Both the position numbers and the translations under genes were made by a program. From assembly GCF_947504225.1 (NCBI RefSeq), contig NZ_CANNGT010000001.1:372001-436000 (forward strand): a stretch of DNA of 64,000 nt, in the 5' to 3' direction. Below the pieces are notes generated by a model that saw only the letters and a list, made by a program, of their open reading frames with translations, ran no database searches and was not told where the DNA came from. Positions 26,169 to 34,226 of this stretch are shown here, piece by piece. Numbering within the stretch: position 1 is the first letter of the stretch; the number at the start of each line of letters is the position of its first letter. The stretch is from Brumimicrobium ulvae. GTDB lineage: Bacteria > Bacteroidota > Bacteroidia > Flavobacteriales_D > Crocinitomicaceae.

Positions 26169-27110
26169 TTAGTTCGAAGCCTTGAATTTTTTTACTGCAT
26201 CTAATAAACGAGGCAATACTTCAAAGGCATCTCCAACCACACCGTAATCTGCAGCTTTAAAGAAAGGTGCTTCGTCATCGGTATTGATTACAACAATCAC
26301 TTTAGATCTGTTTACACCTGCTAAATGCTGAATTGCTCCAGAAATTCCTGCTGCGATGTAAAGATTTGGACTAATAGCAACTCCTGTTTGACCCACGTGT
26401 TCGTGGTGAGGGCGCCATCCTGAATCAGCTACTGGACGAGAACAAGCTGTTGCTGCTCCTAGTTCTTTTGCAAGATCTAATATAAGGTTCCAATTTTCTG
26501 GACCTTTTAATCCACGTCCTCCTGAAACCACTAACTCTGCTTCTGGTAGTGGAATATCTCCTTCGGGGAATTTGGTGTCTTTAACAGTTACTCTAGTATC
26601 TCCTGCATTTCCAGAAAATTCCTCTACAGTTGCGTCAGCTCCTGTTTCTTCTGGTTGAATTGAATTTGGAAGTAAAGCGATAATTTTTTTATCTGTGTTT
26701 ACTTTTACAAATCCGTGTGCTTTCCCAGAAAATACATTTACTGGAATGGTACCGTCTTCTTGCGGAACTCCGGTCGCACCAGCAACTAATCCTGCATTCA
26801 TCTTAACTGAAAGTCGAGGGGCAACTGCTTTTCCTATTAAGTCGTTAGAGAAAACAATTGTGTTTGCTCCTTCTTTTTCTGCTGCAGTAGCCACCATTCT
26901 TGTTAATTGTTGTTCGTCAATTCCTTCAAATGAACGGTCAACTAAAACTTTACTCGCTCCATATTTTCCAAGCTGTGCAAGTGTTGAGTCGTCTGTTTTT
27001 CCATTGGTTACAACTGTAACTTCTCCTAATTTTTTTGCGTAAGTAACCGCTTCAAATGCACTTTTAGCAATCTTTTCACCGTTACTGTTTATATATACTA
27101 ATACTGACAT
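26169..27110 (-). CDS. etfA: Electron transfer flavoprotein alpha subunit
   Basis: The 313-residue product has the EtfA FAD-binding C-terminus: VSGGRGLKGPENW, GAATACSRPVADSGW, QTGVAISPNLYIAAGISGAIQHLAG and VVINTDDEAPFFKAADYGVVGD. The heterodimer with EtfB passes electrons from acyl-CoA dehydrogenases to an ETF-quinone oxidoreductase. It starts 24 nt after etfB. Confidence 0.97.
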   Translation of the reverse strand: MSVLVYINSNGEKIAKSAFEAVTYAKKLGEVTVVTNGKTDDSTLAQLGKYGASKVLVDRSFEGIDEQQLTRMVATAAEKEGANTIVFSNDLIGKAVAPRLSVKMNAGLVAGATGVPQEDGTIPVNVFSGKAHGFVKVNTDKKIIALLPNSIQPEETGADATVEEFSGNAGDTRVTVKDTKFPEGDIPLPEAELVVSGGRGLKGPENWNLILDLAKELGAATACSRPVADSGWRPHHEHVGQTGVAISPNLYIAAGISGAIQHLAGVNRSKVIVVINTDDEAPFFKAADYGVVGDAFEVLPRLLDAVKKFKASN

Positions 27111-27134
27111 AATTTTTTTCTTTTAGCGATGTAC

Positions 27135-27875
27135 TTATATTACTTTTGCTTCGTTGTGTAACAATTCAACTAATTCATCCATGTTGTTTGGATCAATTAA
27201 TTTAACTGCAGATTTTGGAGCAGGTAAACCATATTTTACAAATGAAGTTTGTTTTGCCGCGTTTGATGCTTCAACTACTTTTAATGGTTTGGTTCGTGCA
27301 GCCATAATTCCACGCATATTTGGGATTCGCTGTTCTGCCATTCCTTTAGCACAACTTACAACCAATGGCAAGTCTGCTTCTACAGTTTGAACACCACCAA
27401 CGATCTCTTTATCTAAAGTGGCTTTACTACCATTGACTTCCATACGCTCAGCAAGTGAAATGAAAGGCATGTCTAAATGCTCTGCCAACATTCCTCCAAC
27501 TTGAGATCCGTTGTAATCAATCGTTTCTTTTCCTAACAAAACTAAATCGTAAGCACCTTCTTTTGCGAAGTTTGCTATTTCAGCAGCAACTTGACCTGCA
27601 TCCTCAGCTTTTACATCAACACGTACTGCGTCATCCGCGCCAATCGCTAATGCTTTACGAATTGTAGCATCGTCTTCAGCTGTTCCTACAGTAATTGTAG
27701 TTACACTTCCTCCATGCGCTTCTTTTAATTCAATACCTTTAACAAGTGCATACCACTCATCGTAAGGATTCACGATATATTTAACACCACCTTCGTCAAA
27801 TTTCGTATCACCATCAGTGAAGGAAATCTTTGTGGTTGTATCTGGAGCTTTACTTATACAAACAAGTATTTTCAT
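27135..27875 (-). CDS. etfB: Electron transfer flavoprotein beta subunit
   Basis: The start is the ATG at 27875 (MKILVCISKAPDTTTKISF), not the first codon of the longer frame, which has a non-homologous 11-residue lead that overlaps the promoter side. The 246-residue product has GGVKYIVNPYDEWYALVKGIEL, TVGTAEDDATIRKALAIGADDAVR and the AMP-site region LLGKETIDYNGSQVGGMLAEHL. It forms the ETF dimer with EtfA. Confidence 0.97.
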   Translation of the reverse strand: MKILVCISKAPDTTTKISFTDGDTKFDEGGVKYIVNPYDEWYALVKGIELKEAHGGSVTTITVGTAEDDATIRKALAIGADDAVRVDVKAEDAGQVAAEIANFAKEGAYDLVLLGKETIDYNGSQVGGMLAEHLDMPFISLAERMEVNGSKATLDKEIVGGVQTVEADLPLVVSCAKGMAEQRIPNMRGIMAARTKPLKVVEASNAAKQTSFVKYGLPAPKSAVKLIDPNNMDELVELLHNEAKVI

Positions 27876-27905
27876 ATTATATGTTTTTTGTTTTAATGTC
27901 TTCCA

Positions 27906-27913
27906 CAAAAATA
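27906..27913 (-). promoter_or_regulatory. TATTTTTG promoter box for etfBA
   Basis: TATTTTTG on the minus strand fits TAnnTTTG and lies 30 nt upstream of the etfB start. It lies inside the rejected upstream extension of the etfB frame. Confidence 0.5.
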
Positions 27914-28156
27914 TAAAAAGATTCCTCTTTTCAGCATAATTTTACAAGGTATGCATAGTAAATTTCACTTTTCTTTTGTTTTAATGGCACAAAGGTGTTT
28001 ATTCTGACAAAAGTGACTGTTTTTTCAAAGGGTAAAAGCGTGTTTTTTGAATGGAAGGAAAATAAAGTTGAGTTTTTTTATGGAATTTATGGATTAAACT
28101 TCCCTTTTAAACAGAAATAGTATAAGTTTAAGCTAAAGAAAAATAACAAAAACTAC

Positions 28157-28759
28157 GTGCTACTACAATTGCTTAGAAAATATACACAGTATTCTGATGA
28201 AGAATTGGTGATGAAATTCCAAGCTTCAAAAGATAGCTATTACGCGGGATTATTGTTTGAGCGGTATAACGAGATGACGGTTTCTCTAGCCTTAAACTAT
28301 TTGAAAAATGAAAGTGATGCAGAAGATGCTGTGATGGAATGTTTTGAATTGCTGTACAAAGATTTGAAAACTGCAGAGGTTAAAAATTTTGGAGGTTGGT
28401 ATTATTCGGTGGTGAGAAATCACTTGTTGAAATTAAAACGCAGCAGGAGAAGAAATCAAGGTGATGAATTGATTGAAGGGTTTCATGACCAAGAACATGG
28501 TGAAGGCTTGTTTGACCAACTTTTTAATCACAGAGAAGAAGAAATCAATGAATTGGTGAAGGAAGTTCTCGAATCTTTGAAGCCCATACAGTCACAATGT
28601 GTTGAAGCGTTTTACTTAAATGATAAAAGCTATAAAGAAATTTCAATGGAATTAGCTATTTCTGAAAAAGAAGTGAAAAGTCACTTGCAAAATGGGAAAA
28701 GGAAATTTAAAATAGAATTAGAAAAACGAAATGTCAAGTCAGTCAATGAAATATCATGA
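28157..28759 (+). CDS. ECF-type RNA polymerase sigma-70 factor
   Basis: The 200-residue product has sigma region 2 (YTQYSDEELVMKFQASKD, LALNYLKNESDAEDAVMECF, FGGWYYSVVRNHLLKLKR) and region 4 (IQSQCVEAFYLNDKSYKEIS, LAISEKEVKSHLQNGKRKFK). The start is a GTG at 28157; no ATG precedes region 2. It overlaps the next gene by 29 nt. In this phylum ECF factors are usually paired with a membrane anti-sigma factor, and the next gene, which has one membrane span, fits that position. Confidence 0.92.
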   Translation: MLLQLLRKYTQYSDEELVMKFQASKDSYYAGLLFERYNEMTVSLALNYLKNESDAEDAVMECFELLYKDLKTAEVKNFGGWYYSVVRNHLLKLKRSRRRNQGDELIEGFHDQEHGEGLFDQLFNHREEEINELVKEVLESLKPIQSQCVEAFYLNDKSYKEISMELAISEKEVKSHLQNGKRKFKIELEKRNVKSVNEIS

Positions 28760-29828
28760 ATTACCCTCGTTTGAGACCTTGGTAGCGTATCGGAAAGGTG
28801 ATTTGTCTGCTGTTGAAAAGCAATGGATTGATCAACTGAGGAAGGACAATCCAATGGTAAGGGCAGTGGTTGAAAGTTCTACACAAATTAAATCTTCTGC
28901 TGTCCAATCGATTTCTAAAAGAACTGCGCAAAGGTTATCCGATACTTATTTTTCTGAATTAGGATTCTGGACTAAATACAGAGTATGGATAGGGTTAAGC
29001 GCTTTGGCTATCCTGTTGGGAGCGGTATTTCTGTTTAAAACGGAAAAGCCTGAAGCTTTATATTCGAAAAAAGCCTTGTCGATGAACAATCATGTTCAAG
29101 AAAATGAGCAGAATAATTTCCAATCATCTGAGTCTGATCTTGTTGTCACAGAAACGGAAGGATTGTCAGATGCTGAAATTGAAGAAAAAGAAATACAAGA
29201 TTTGGAGCATGAGGAAAACATCGAGGGCAATAAAGAACTTGAAGTCGATGAGATAGATAAAATAAAGAAAAACAATGAAGATTTGACGTGGGAGGAGGAA
29301 AGTCTTATTGATCAAAACATCTACAAGACTGCTGGAGAAGATGAGGAAAGCCAAAATTCAGAAGACAATACCCGTAGTTTTTCAACACAATCTGCAAAGG
29401 CCAATAAAACAATAACCTTGTCTGTTCAACAGGTGCAAATCCTAGCCAAATCTAATCCTGATGACATTAATAGTTCTTCAAAAAAAGACAAAAAAGGAAA
29501 TCCTTTACAGGTTTTCGGACAAGATGCAGGAAGCGGTGCTTCTTATTCCATTGATGATGTGCCTAAATATCCAGGGGGTGATAGGGCTTTACAGAACTAT
29601 TTTACCGGAAAATTGCGTCCTATCGTTATTGTTGAAAGTGAAAATCGTTTCGATAGAAGTGTGATGATTGATTTAGAAGTTAATTCAAGAGGTAGACTAA
29701 AAGATTATCAAATATATGGCGAGTTACATCCTGACCATCAGAAAGCACTCATAAAAGCCATAGAAGATCTGCCACGATTCAGTAAAGGAGCGGTGAGTAT
29801 TATTTATTCGCTCGGAATTGCATTTTAA
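28731..29828 (+). CDS. Probable membrane anti-sigma-like protein with TonB-C-like end
   Basis: The 365-residue product has a cytoplasmic N-terminus of about 85 residues (YHELPSFETLVAYRKGDLS, a helix pair as in anti-sigma factors), one membrane span (WIGLSALAILLGAVFLF, about residues 86-102), and a periplasmic part. That part begins with a long Glu/Asp/Asn-rich linker and ends in DDVPKYPGGDRALQNYF, then VMIDLEVNSRGRLKDYQIYG and ALIKAIEDLPRFSKG, a pattern close to Bacteroidota TonB C-terminal domains. Its start lies inside the sigma gene, so they are coupled. I infer it senses the envelope and holds the sigma factor; the TonB likeness could reflect peptide or protein binding. Confidence 0.72.
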   Translation: MSSQSMKYHELPSFETLVAYRKGDLSAVEKQWIDQLRKDNPMVRAVVESSTQIKSSAVQSISKRTAQRLSDTYFSELGFWTKYRVWIGLSALAILLGAVFLFKTEKPEALYSKKALSMNNHVQENEQNNFQSSESDLVVTETEGLSDAEIEEKEIQDLEHEENIEGNKELEVDEIDKIKKNNEDLTWEEESLIDQNIYKTAGEDEESQNSEDNTRSFSTQSAKANKTITLSVQQVQILAKSNPDDINSSSKKDKKGNPLQVFGQDAGSGASYSIDDVPKYPGGDRALQNYFTGKLRPIVIVESENRFDRSVMIDLEVNSRGRLKDYQIYGELHPDHQKALIKAIEDLPRFSKGAVSIIYSLGIAF

Positions 29829-29915
29829 TTAAAGATGTCGTTCTAAGGAACTGTTAAATTCATCTTGCAACTCTTCTTTTTTATGCTTTAAATTCTTACA
29901 ATTCTCAATTTCTCG

Positions 29916-29923
29916 TATCTTTG
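29916..29923 (+). promoter_or_regulatory. TATCTTTG box four bases before tatA ATG
   Basis: TATCTTTG matches TAnnTTTG exactly and ends only 4 nt before the tatA start codon. If used, transcription would begin at or beside the A of ATG, giving a leaderless mRNA. Confidence 0.6.
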
Positions 29924-29927
29924 CGGC

Positions 29928-30341
29928 ATGTTAATATTCATTAATAGTATTGCAGGCTCTGAAATAGTCATTATCTTGCTTTTTGTACTCATCTTTTTTG
30001 GGGCGAAAAGCATTCCTGGTATGGCTAGAGGGTTAGGAAAAGGGATGCGTCAAATCAAGGACGCTAGCCAAGATGTTCAAGACGAAATTCGTAAAACAAC
30101 CACAGAAATGAAGCGTGATGTAAACATCAGTAGAGCACTTCATGATGCAAAAAACACGATTGAATCACCTGTTAAAGAATTTACAAAGGACCTAAAGCAA
30201 TCTGCTGTAGAGGTTGGGAAAACCATCGATGAAGATGGAGAAGAGGTGAAAACGAAAGCGCCTTCTCCTAAAGTGGAGGAATCTACTAAGCTTAAAAATG
30301 AAAATCCAAATATTAAACCAGACCAACAAAACATTAGCTAA
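29928..30341 (+). CDS. tatA: Twin-arginine translocase TatA/TatB-like subunit
   Basis: The 137-residue product has a short N-terminal segment, one membrane helix (EIVIILLFVLIFFGAK) with the FG hinge, then the amphipathic helix SIPGMARGLGKGMRQIKDA and a long charged tail. This is the TatA/TatE layout; TatA forms the pore of the folded-protein export system. The tail is longer than in E. coli TatA and nearer TatB, but the helix pattern is TatA-like. Its stop overlaps the next start by one base. tatC is not in the window. Confidence 0.88.
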   Translation: MLIFINSIAGSEIVIILLFVLIFFGAKSIPGMARGLGKGMRQIKDASQDVQDEIRKTTTEMKRDVNISRALHDAKNTIESPVKEFTKDLKQSAVEVGKTIDEDGEEVKTKAPSPKVEESTKLKNENPNIKPDQQNIS

Positions 30342-31285
30342 TGCTTATTGATATCTCTCTAATTGTTATAGGATTAATTTTGTTGATTGCTGGGGGGGAA
30401 TTCTTGGTGAAAGGAGCAGTCGGAATATCTGTAAAAGCAAAACTATCTAAGTTAGTGATAGGAATGACTGTGGTCTCTTTTGGAACGTCCTCTCCAGAAT
30501 TGCTGGTTTCCTTGCAGTCAGCCAGTGAAGGTTTACCTGAAATAGCCATTGGAAATGTGATTGGGTCAAATATTGCCAATTTGGCTTTGGTGCTTGGTGT
30601 TACCGTCTTGATTTTCCCAATGCCTGTTGCACGTAATACAATTAAATATGATTGGCCAATGATGATGTTGGCGTCTCTTTTATTCTTCGTTTTTGCTTAT
30701 GATTTAATGATTCAACGCTGGGAAGGACTCATCTTGTTCTTTCTGTTGGTCATCTTTATCATTTTTATCATTATGAAATCTCGAAAGAGTCAAGTCGTAG
30801 AGATGGATGAAATTCCAGGGATTGAAGATTTGACCCAGAAAATTTCTGTTTGGAAAAACATCTTATATCTACTAATTGGTCTGCTAGGACTTTATTTTGG
30901 ATCAAATTGGTTGATTAGCGGTGCAAAGTCTTTGGCCCTAGAAGTTGGTTTATCTAATCATGTGATCGGAATTACAATTGTCGCTTTTGGAACATCAGTT
31001 CCAGAATTAGCAACCAGTGTTGTGGCTGCCTACAAGAAAGAAACGGATATCTCTGTCGGTAACTTAATTGGAAGTAATATCTTTAATATTATGGCGGTTC
31101 TAGGACTTACAGCAATTGTTAAACCGATAGGTGTGGAAGAAAATGTGCTGTCTTGGGATATTCTATGGATGATTGGATTTGCCTTGTTACTACTTCCAAT
31201 GATGGTCTTTAAGCGAAAAGTAGGTAGATTCAGTGGATTTATTTTGCTTGGACTTTATATCTTCTACATCATCTCTTTGTTCTAA
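30341..31285 (+). CDS. Calcium/sodium antiporter (CaCA family, YrbG-like)
   Basis: The 314-residue product has ten or so spans and the two inverted alpha repeats of the CaCA superfamily: FGTSSPELLVSL with GNVIGSNIANLALVLG in the first half, FGTSVPELATSVVAA with GNLIGSNIFNIMAVLG in the second. The acidic residues needed for cation binding are present in both. It exchanges Na+ (or H+) for Ca2+ at the inner membrane. It overlaps tatA by one base. Confidence 0.93.
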   Translation: MLIDISLIVIGLILLIAGGEFLVKGAVGISVKAKLSKLVIGMTVVSFGTSSPELLVSLQSASEGLPEIAIGNVIGSNIANLALVLGVTVLIFPMPVARNTIKYDWPMMMLASLLFFVFAYDLMIQRWEGLILFFLLVIFIIFIIMKSRKSQVVEMDEIPGIEDLTQKISVWKNILYLLIGLLGLYFGSNWLISGAKSLALEVGLSNHVIGITIVAFGTSVPELATSVVAAYKKETDISVGNLIGSNIFNIMAVLGLTAIVKPIGVEENVLSWDILWMIGFALLLLPMMVFKRKVGRFSGFILLGLYIFYIISLF

Positions 31286-31416
31286 TAATTAATCCATTCT
31301 TTTATAGGACATACTTTACAATGAAGAATAAGACTTTATTGTTCCTTTCTTATGTCATAAAGAATTCATTATTCTTAACTGGAGTGACTTATTTAAAGTG
31401 AAAATGCAAACCTCTT

Positions 31417-32538
31417 TTACTTTATGATTTTCAGCGTGCTTGATATAGCGTAATGGTCTGAAAGTGTTTTTTCATGATGTGTATTGAATGTTGTTGGAAT
31501 CCATTTATCATCGTGAAAAATATAATCAATTCTACCCGCTGGAACTTTACCTGCATAAGTTCTGGTCATTCCAAAATCTGCAGCATAAAATGCATCATTA
31601 AATTGTTTAGTAATCGTAGAATAGGTATAGGAAGTGGGTGGGTCGTTTAAATCTCCACATAATAGTGTTGGGTAGGATGTTTCTGCGGCATGAGAAATGA
31701 TTTGACGGGTCTGTTGAACTCTTGGAGGATAGGCTTCTTTTAATTTACTTAATAAACCGGTAATTCGTTGTGAATAATCTTTGTCACTCGAAATTGAATT
31801 GTCAAACAATGAATATTCATCCTTTTGAAAACGTATACTTTCTAAATGAAAGTTATAGATACGAATAGTGTCTTCTCCTTTTACGATATCGGCATAAATA
31901 CTAGGGATGCTCCTGCTAGAGTCTCCGATTAAACCTGAGTTAATGATGGGGTGTTTTGAGAAAATTGCTTGTCCCATTGTCATCCTCTTTGCCTCTAGTG
32001 TTAATGTGGTAACATGGTGCGTGTATCCGCCAATTTTCATTATTTCGGAAGGAGAGATTAGTTTATTATTAGACTTGTTTTCTGCATATTCTTGCAAACA
32101 AAGTATGTCTGTTGGATTTTCTTCGAAAAAGGCTGTGAACTCAGCCTTACTGTCTTCTATTTTGGGGACAATTAATTGGTAGGCATCAAAAAGTCGAACA
32201 TTGAATGACATAATGCTCAATTCATTGTTCGAAGCGCTGATTAGAGCTTCATTGTTTTTAGGAAAACTGACACCAAAATACCGGGCATGTGTAAAACTTC
32301 CGAGAAGCAATACGATTAAAGAAAAGGCATATTTCTTTGTGAGCATAAAGTTGAGCAGTGCGAAGATCAATGTTCCCACAAAAAGTATGGGATAGGCGAG
32401 GCCCAAAAGTTGAAAAAACCACAAGGATTTTGGAGATATCCATGCACTAGCATAACTCAAAAGTAGTCCGAGTGTAAAGGCAAGTGTGACAATACGAATT
32501 CCTATTTTGAGCAGACTAAAAATCATAAGGGTTAACAA
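31417..32538 (-). CDS. Membrane-anchored endonuclease/exonuclease/phosphatase family protein
   Basis: The 373-residue product begins with three hydrophobic segments (to about residue 90), then an EEP catalytic domain facing outward: IMSFNVRLFDAY, DILCLQEYAENK with the metal-binding Glu, LLCGDLNDPP, RIDYIFHDD and LSDHYAISSTL. All active-site residues of the DNase I/sphingomyelinase-like fold are in place. Substrate could be nucleic acid, inositol phosphate or lipid headgroup. It is the last gene of the mutL-rhomboid-rhomboid operon, 8 nt after the second rhomboid gene. Confidence 0.9.
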   Translation of the reverse strand: MLTLMIFSLLKIGIRIVTLAFTLGLLLSYASAWISPKSLWFFQLLGLAYPILFVGTLIFALLNFMLTKKYAFSLIVLLLGSFTHARYFGVSFPKNNEALISASNNELSIMSFNVRLFDAYQLIVPKIEDSKAEFTAFFEENPTDILCLQEYAENKSNNKLISPSEIMKIGGYTHHVTTLTLEAKRMTMGQAIFSKHPIINSGLIGDSSRSIPSIYADIVKGEDTIRIYNFHLESIRFQKDEYSLFDNSISSDKDYSQRITGLLSKLKEAYPPRVQQTRQIISHAAETSYPTLLCGDLNDPPTSYTYSTITKQFNDAFYAADFGMTRTYAGKVPAGRIDYIFHDDKWIPTTFNTHHEKTLSDHYAISSTLKIIK

Positions 32539-32546
32539 TTCATGTC

Positions 32547-33464
32547 TTATTTGCTTTGGTCAAACAAGATTTGTTTCTCTTTCTTGGTTAAACTATCGTA
32601 TCCAGACTTAGATATTTTATCTAAAATCGCATCAATTTCAGCCTGCTTTTTCTTTTTATTGAGATTGTATTCCTCATCGGAAAGATTTTGCGCAGTAGTT
32701 TTACCAGCTGCTTTTCCACCTTTATGTGCTTTCATTTTTGGCTTGCCTTTAAGGCTCGCTTTTAAATTTTCAACCGTGATTCTAGTAAAATTGATCACGT
32801 TCTTTTTAGAGTCAATGTTATAAATGGATAAAATTCCGAAAGCAGCACCTCCAAGATGAGCAAAATGCGCAACGTTATCTGTGCCCCCCATTTGAATTAA
32901 ATCCAATAAAATATAAGCCCCTGCAATGTAAATCATTTTTAATCTGATCATTCCAAAGAGATGAACTTCAGCCATTGGACGATAAAAAGCAGCAGCCATA
33001 AATATTGCATTCACAGCGCCGGAAGCACCAACTACAAAAATATGACTCCCTTGAAGGGCTGGGAAGATGGAGTAGGCTAGTATTTGAAATATTCCCCCCA
33101 TTAATCCCCCTAAAATATAGGTGTATAACATCCTTTGATTGGAGAAATACAGGAGAAAAAAGCGAGAGATAAAATAAAAGAAAAGCATGTTAAATGCAAA
33201 GTGCATAAAATCAAAATGGGCAAAAATACTGGTGATAATTCCCCAAGGGTGGGTCAAAAAGCCTTGAAAATCTCCGCGCAATGTAAAGATGTCAAAAACA
33301 ACATTCTCCATTGGATTGAGATACCCTTGTGGAACAGAAAGTGCTCCAAAAACCAAGATAACTTTAATCAAAACAAACACGGCAAGGTTGATTCCCATCA
33401 ATTTGATGTGCATCCCTCCGTTATTCCACTGGTATTTAATTTCGTCTTTAAACGTACGGTTCAT
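32547..33464 (-). CDS. Rhomboid family intramembrane serine protease, with C-terminal tail
   Basis: The 305-residue product has six or so spans with the catalytic GASG (HIFVVGASGAVNAIFMA) and a His in VAHFAHLGGAAFG; together they form the rhomboid Ser-His dyad. About 75 charged residues follow the last span (KGKPKMKAHKGGKAAGK to the end), longer than in basic rhomboids. Rhomboids cleave membrane-spanning substrates. A second rhomboid gene lies immediately upstream, separated by 3 nt. Confidence 0.92.
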   Translation of the reverse strand: MNRTFKDEIKYQWNNGGMHIKLMGINLAVFVLIKVILVFGALSVPQGYLNPMENVVFDIFTLRGDFQGFLTHPWGIITSIFAHFDFMHFAFNMLFFYFISRFFLLYFSNQRMLYTYILGGLMGGIFQILAYSIFPALQGSHIFVVGASGAVNAIFMAAAFYRPMAEVHLFGMIRLKMIYIAGAYILLDLIQMGGTDNVAHFAHLGGAAFGILSIYNIDSKKNVINFTRITVENLKASLKGKPKMKAHKGGKAAGKTTAQNLSDEEYNLNKKKKQAEIDAILDKISKSGYDSLTKKEKQILFDQSK

Positions 33465-33467
33465 AGT

Positions 33468-34226
33468 TTAATAAAATTTACGTTTGTCCCTTTGCCAAAT
33501 ATAAACCATGATAAATCCAACAATAGCACCCCCCAAATGGGCCAAATGTGCAATGTTGTCTCCAGGGTTGTTGATGAAAGAGTTGTAAATAGCAATCCCT
33601 ACCATGATGGTTACAAGGTATTTAGCCTTAATTGGGATAGGCGGAAAGAGCAGCATCAAACGCGTATTAGGGAAGAGGAATCCAAACCCAACCAATACTC
33701 CGTAAACAGCTCCAGAAGCACCTACCACTGGTGTTGAGATTCCTGCCATATAATCTTGTACAAGTCCTTGTGTGTTTGGAATAAGTCCAAATGTACTAAT
33801 AGAACCAGAGCGATATAAAGCTATTTTTTCTTGCAGTAGGAAAATATCATATCCAGCTGAAACAAGTTGTTCTTCTATCATTTTGACTTCAAAATAACCA
33901 ACGATTTGATGTAAGAAAAAGGCTCCTAAAGCAGTTGCCATGTAGAAGATAAAGAAGCGTTTTGGTCCCCAGACTTGCTCTAAAGAAGTTCCAAAAATGA
34001 CCAATGCAAACATGTTAAAAAGAATGTGGAAGAAATCACCGTGCATAAAAAAATGCGTTACCATTTGGTAAGGCTCAAAGAAAGGCGAGTTAAATACATA
34101 TCCACCCAAAAGATTGGTAATTGGAATGCCTTGCATTTCTCCAAGCGTTTTTACAATGTACATGACAACATTCAGTAGAAGAATGTTTTTGACCACAGGG
34201 GGCATGTTTCCGAGTATATTATTCAT
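33468..34226 (-). CDS. Rhomboid family intramembrane serine protease
   Basis: The 252-residue product has the rhomboid core: HFFMHGDFFHILFNMFALVI, the GxSG serine in VVGASGAVYGVLVGFGFLFP, and the His in NIAHLAHLGGAIVG. Six spans are visible. Its start overlaps the mutL stop by 4 nt (ATGA type), so it is coupled to mutL. Substrate unknown. Confidence 0.93.
   Translation of the reverse strand: MNNILGNMPPVVKNILLLNVVMYIVKTLGEMQGIPITNLLGGYVFNSPFFEPYQMVTHFFMHGDFFHILFNMFALVIFGTSLEQVWGPKRFFIFYMATALGAFFLHQIVGYFEVKMIEEQLVSAGYDIFLLQEKIALYRSGSISTFGLIPNTQGLVQDYMAGISTPVVGASGAVYGVLVGFGFLFPNTRLMLLFPPIPIKAKYLVTIMVGIAIYNSFINNPGDNIAHLAHLGGAIVGFIMVYIWQRDKRKFY

Noticed and set aside
33135-33737. Plus-strand frame of 200 codons
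   Set aside because: It is antisense to both rhomboid genes; the sequence looks like reversed code without domains.
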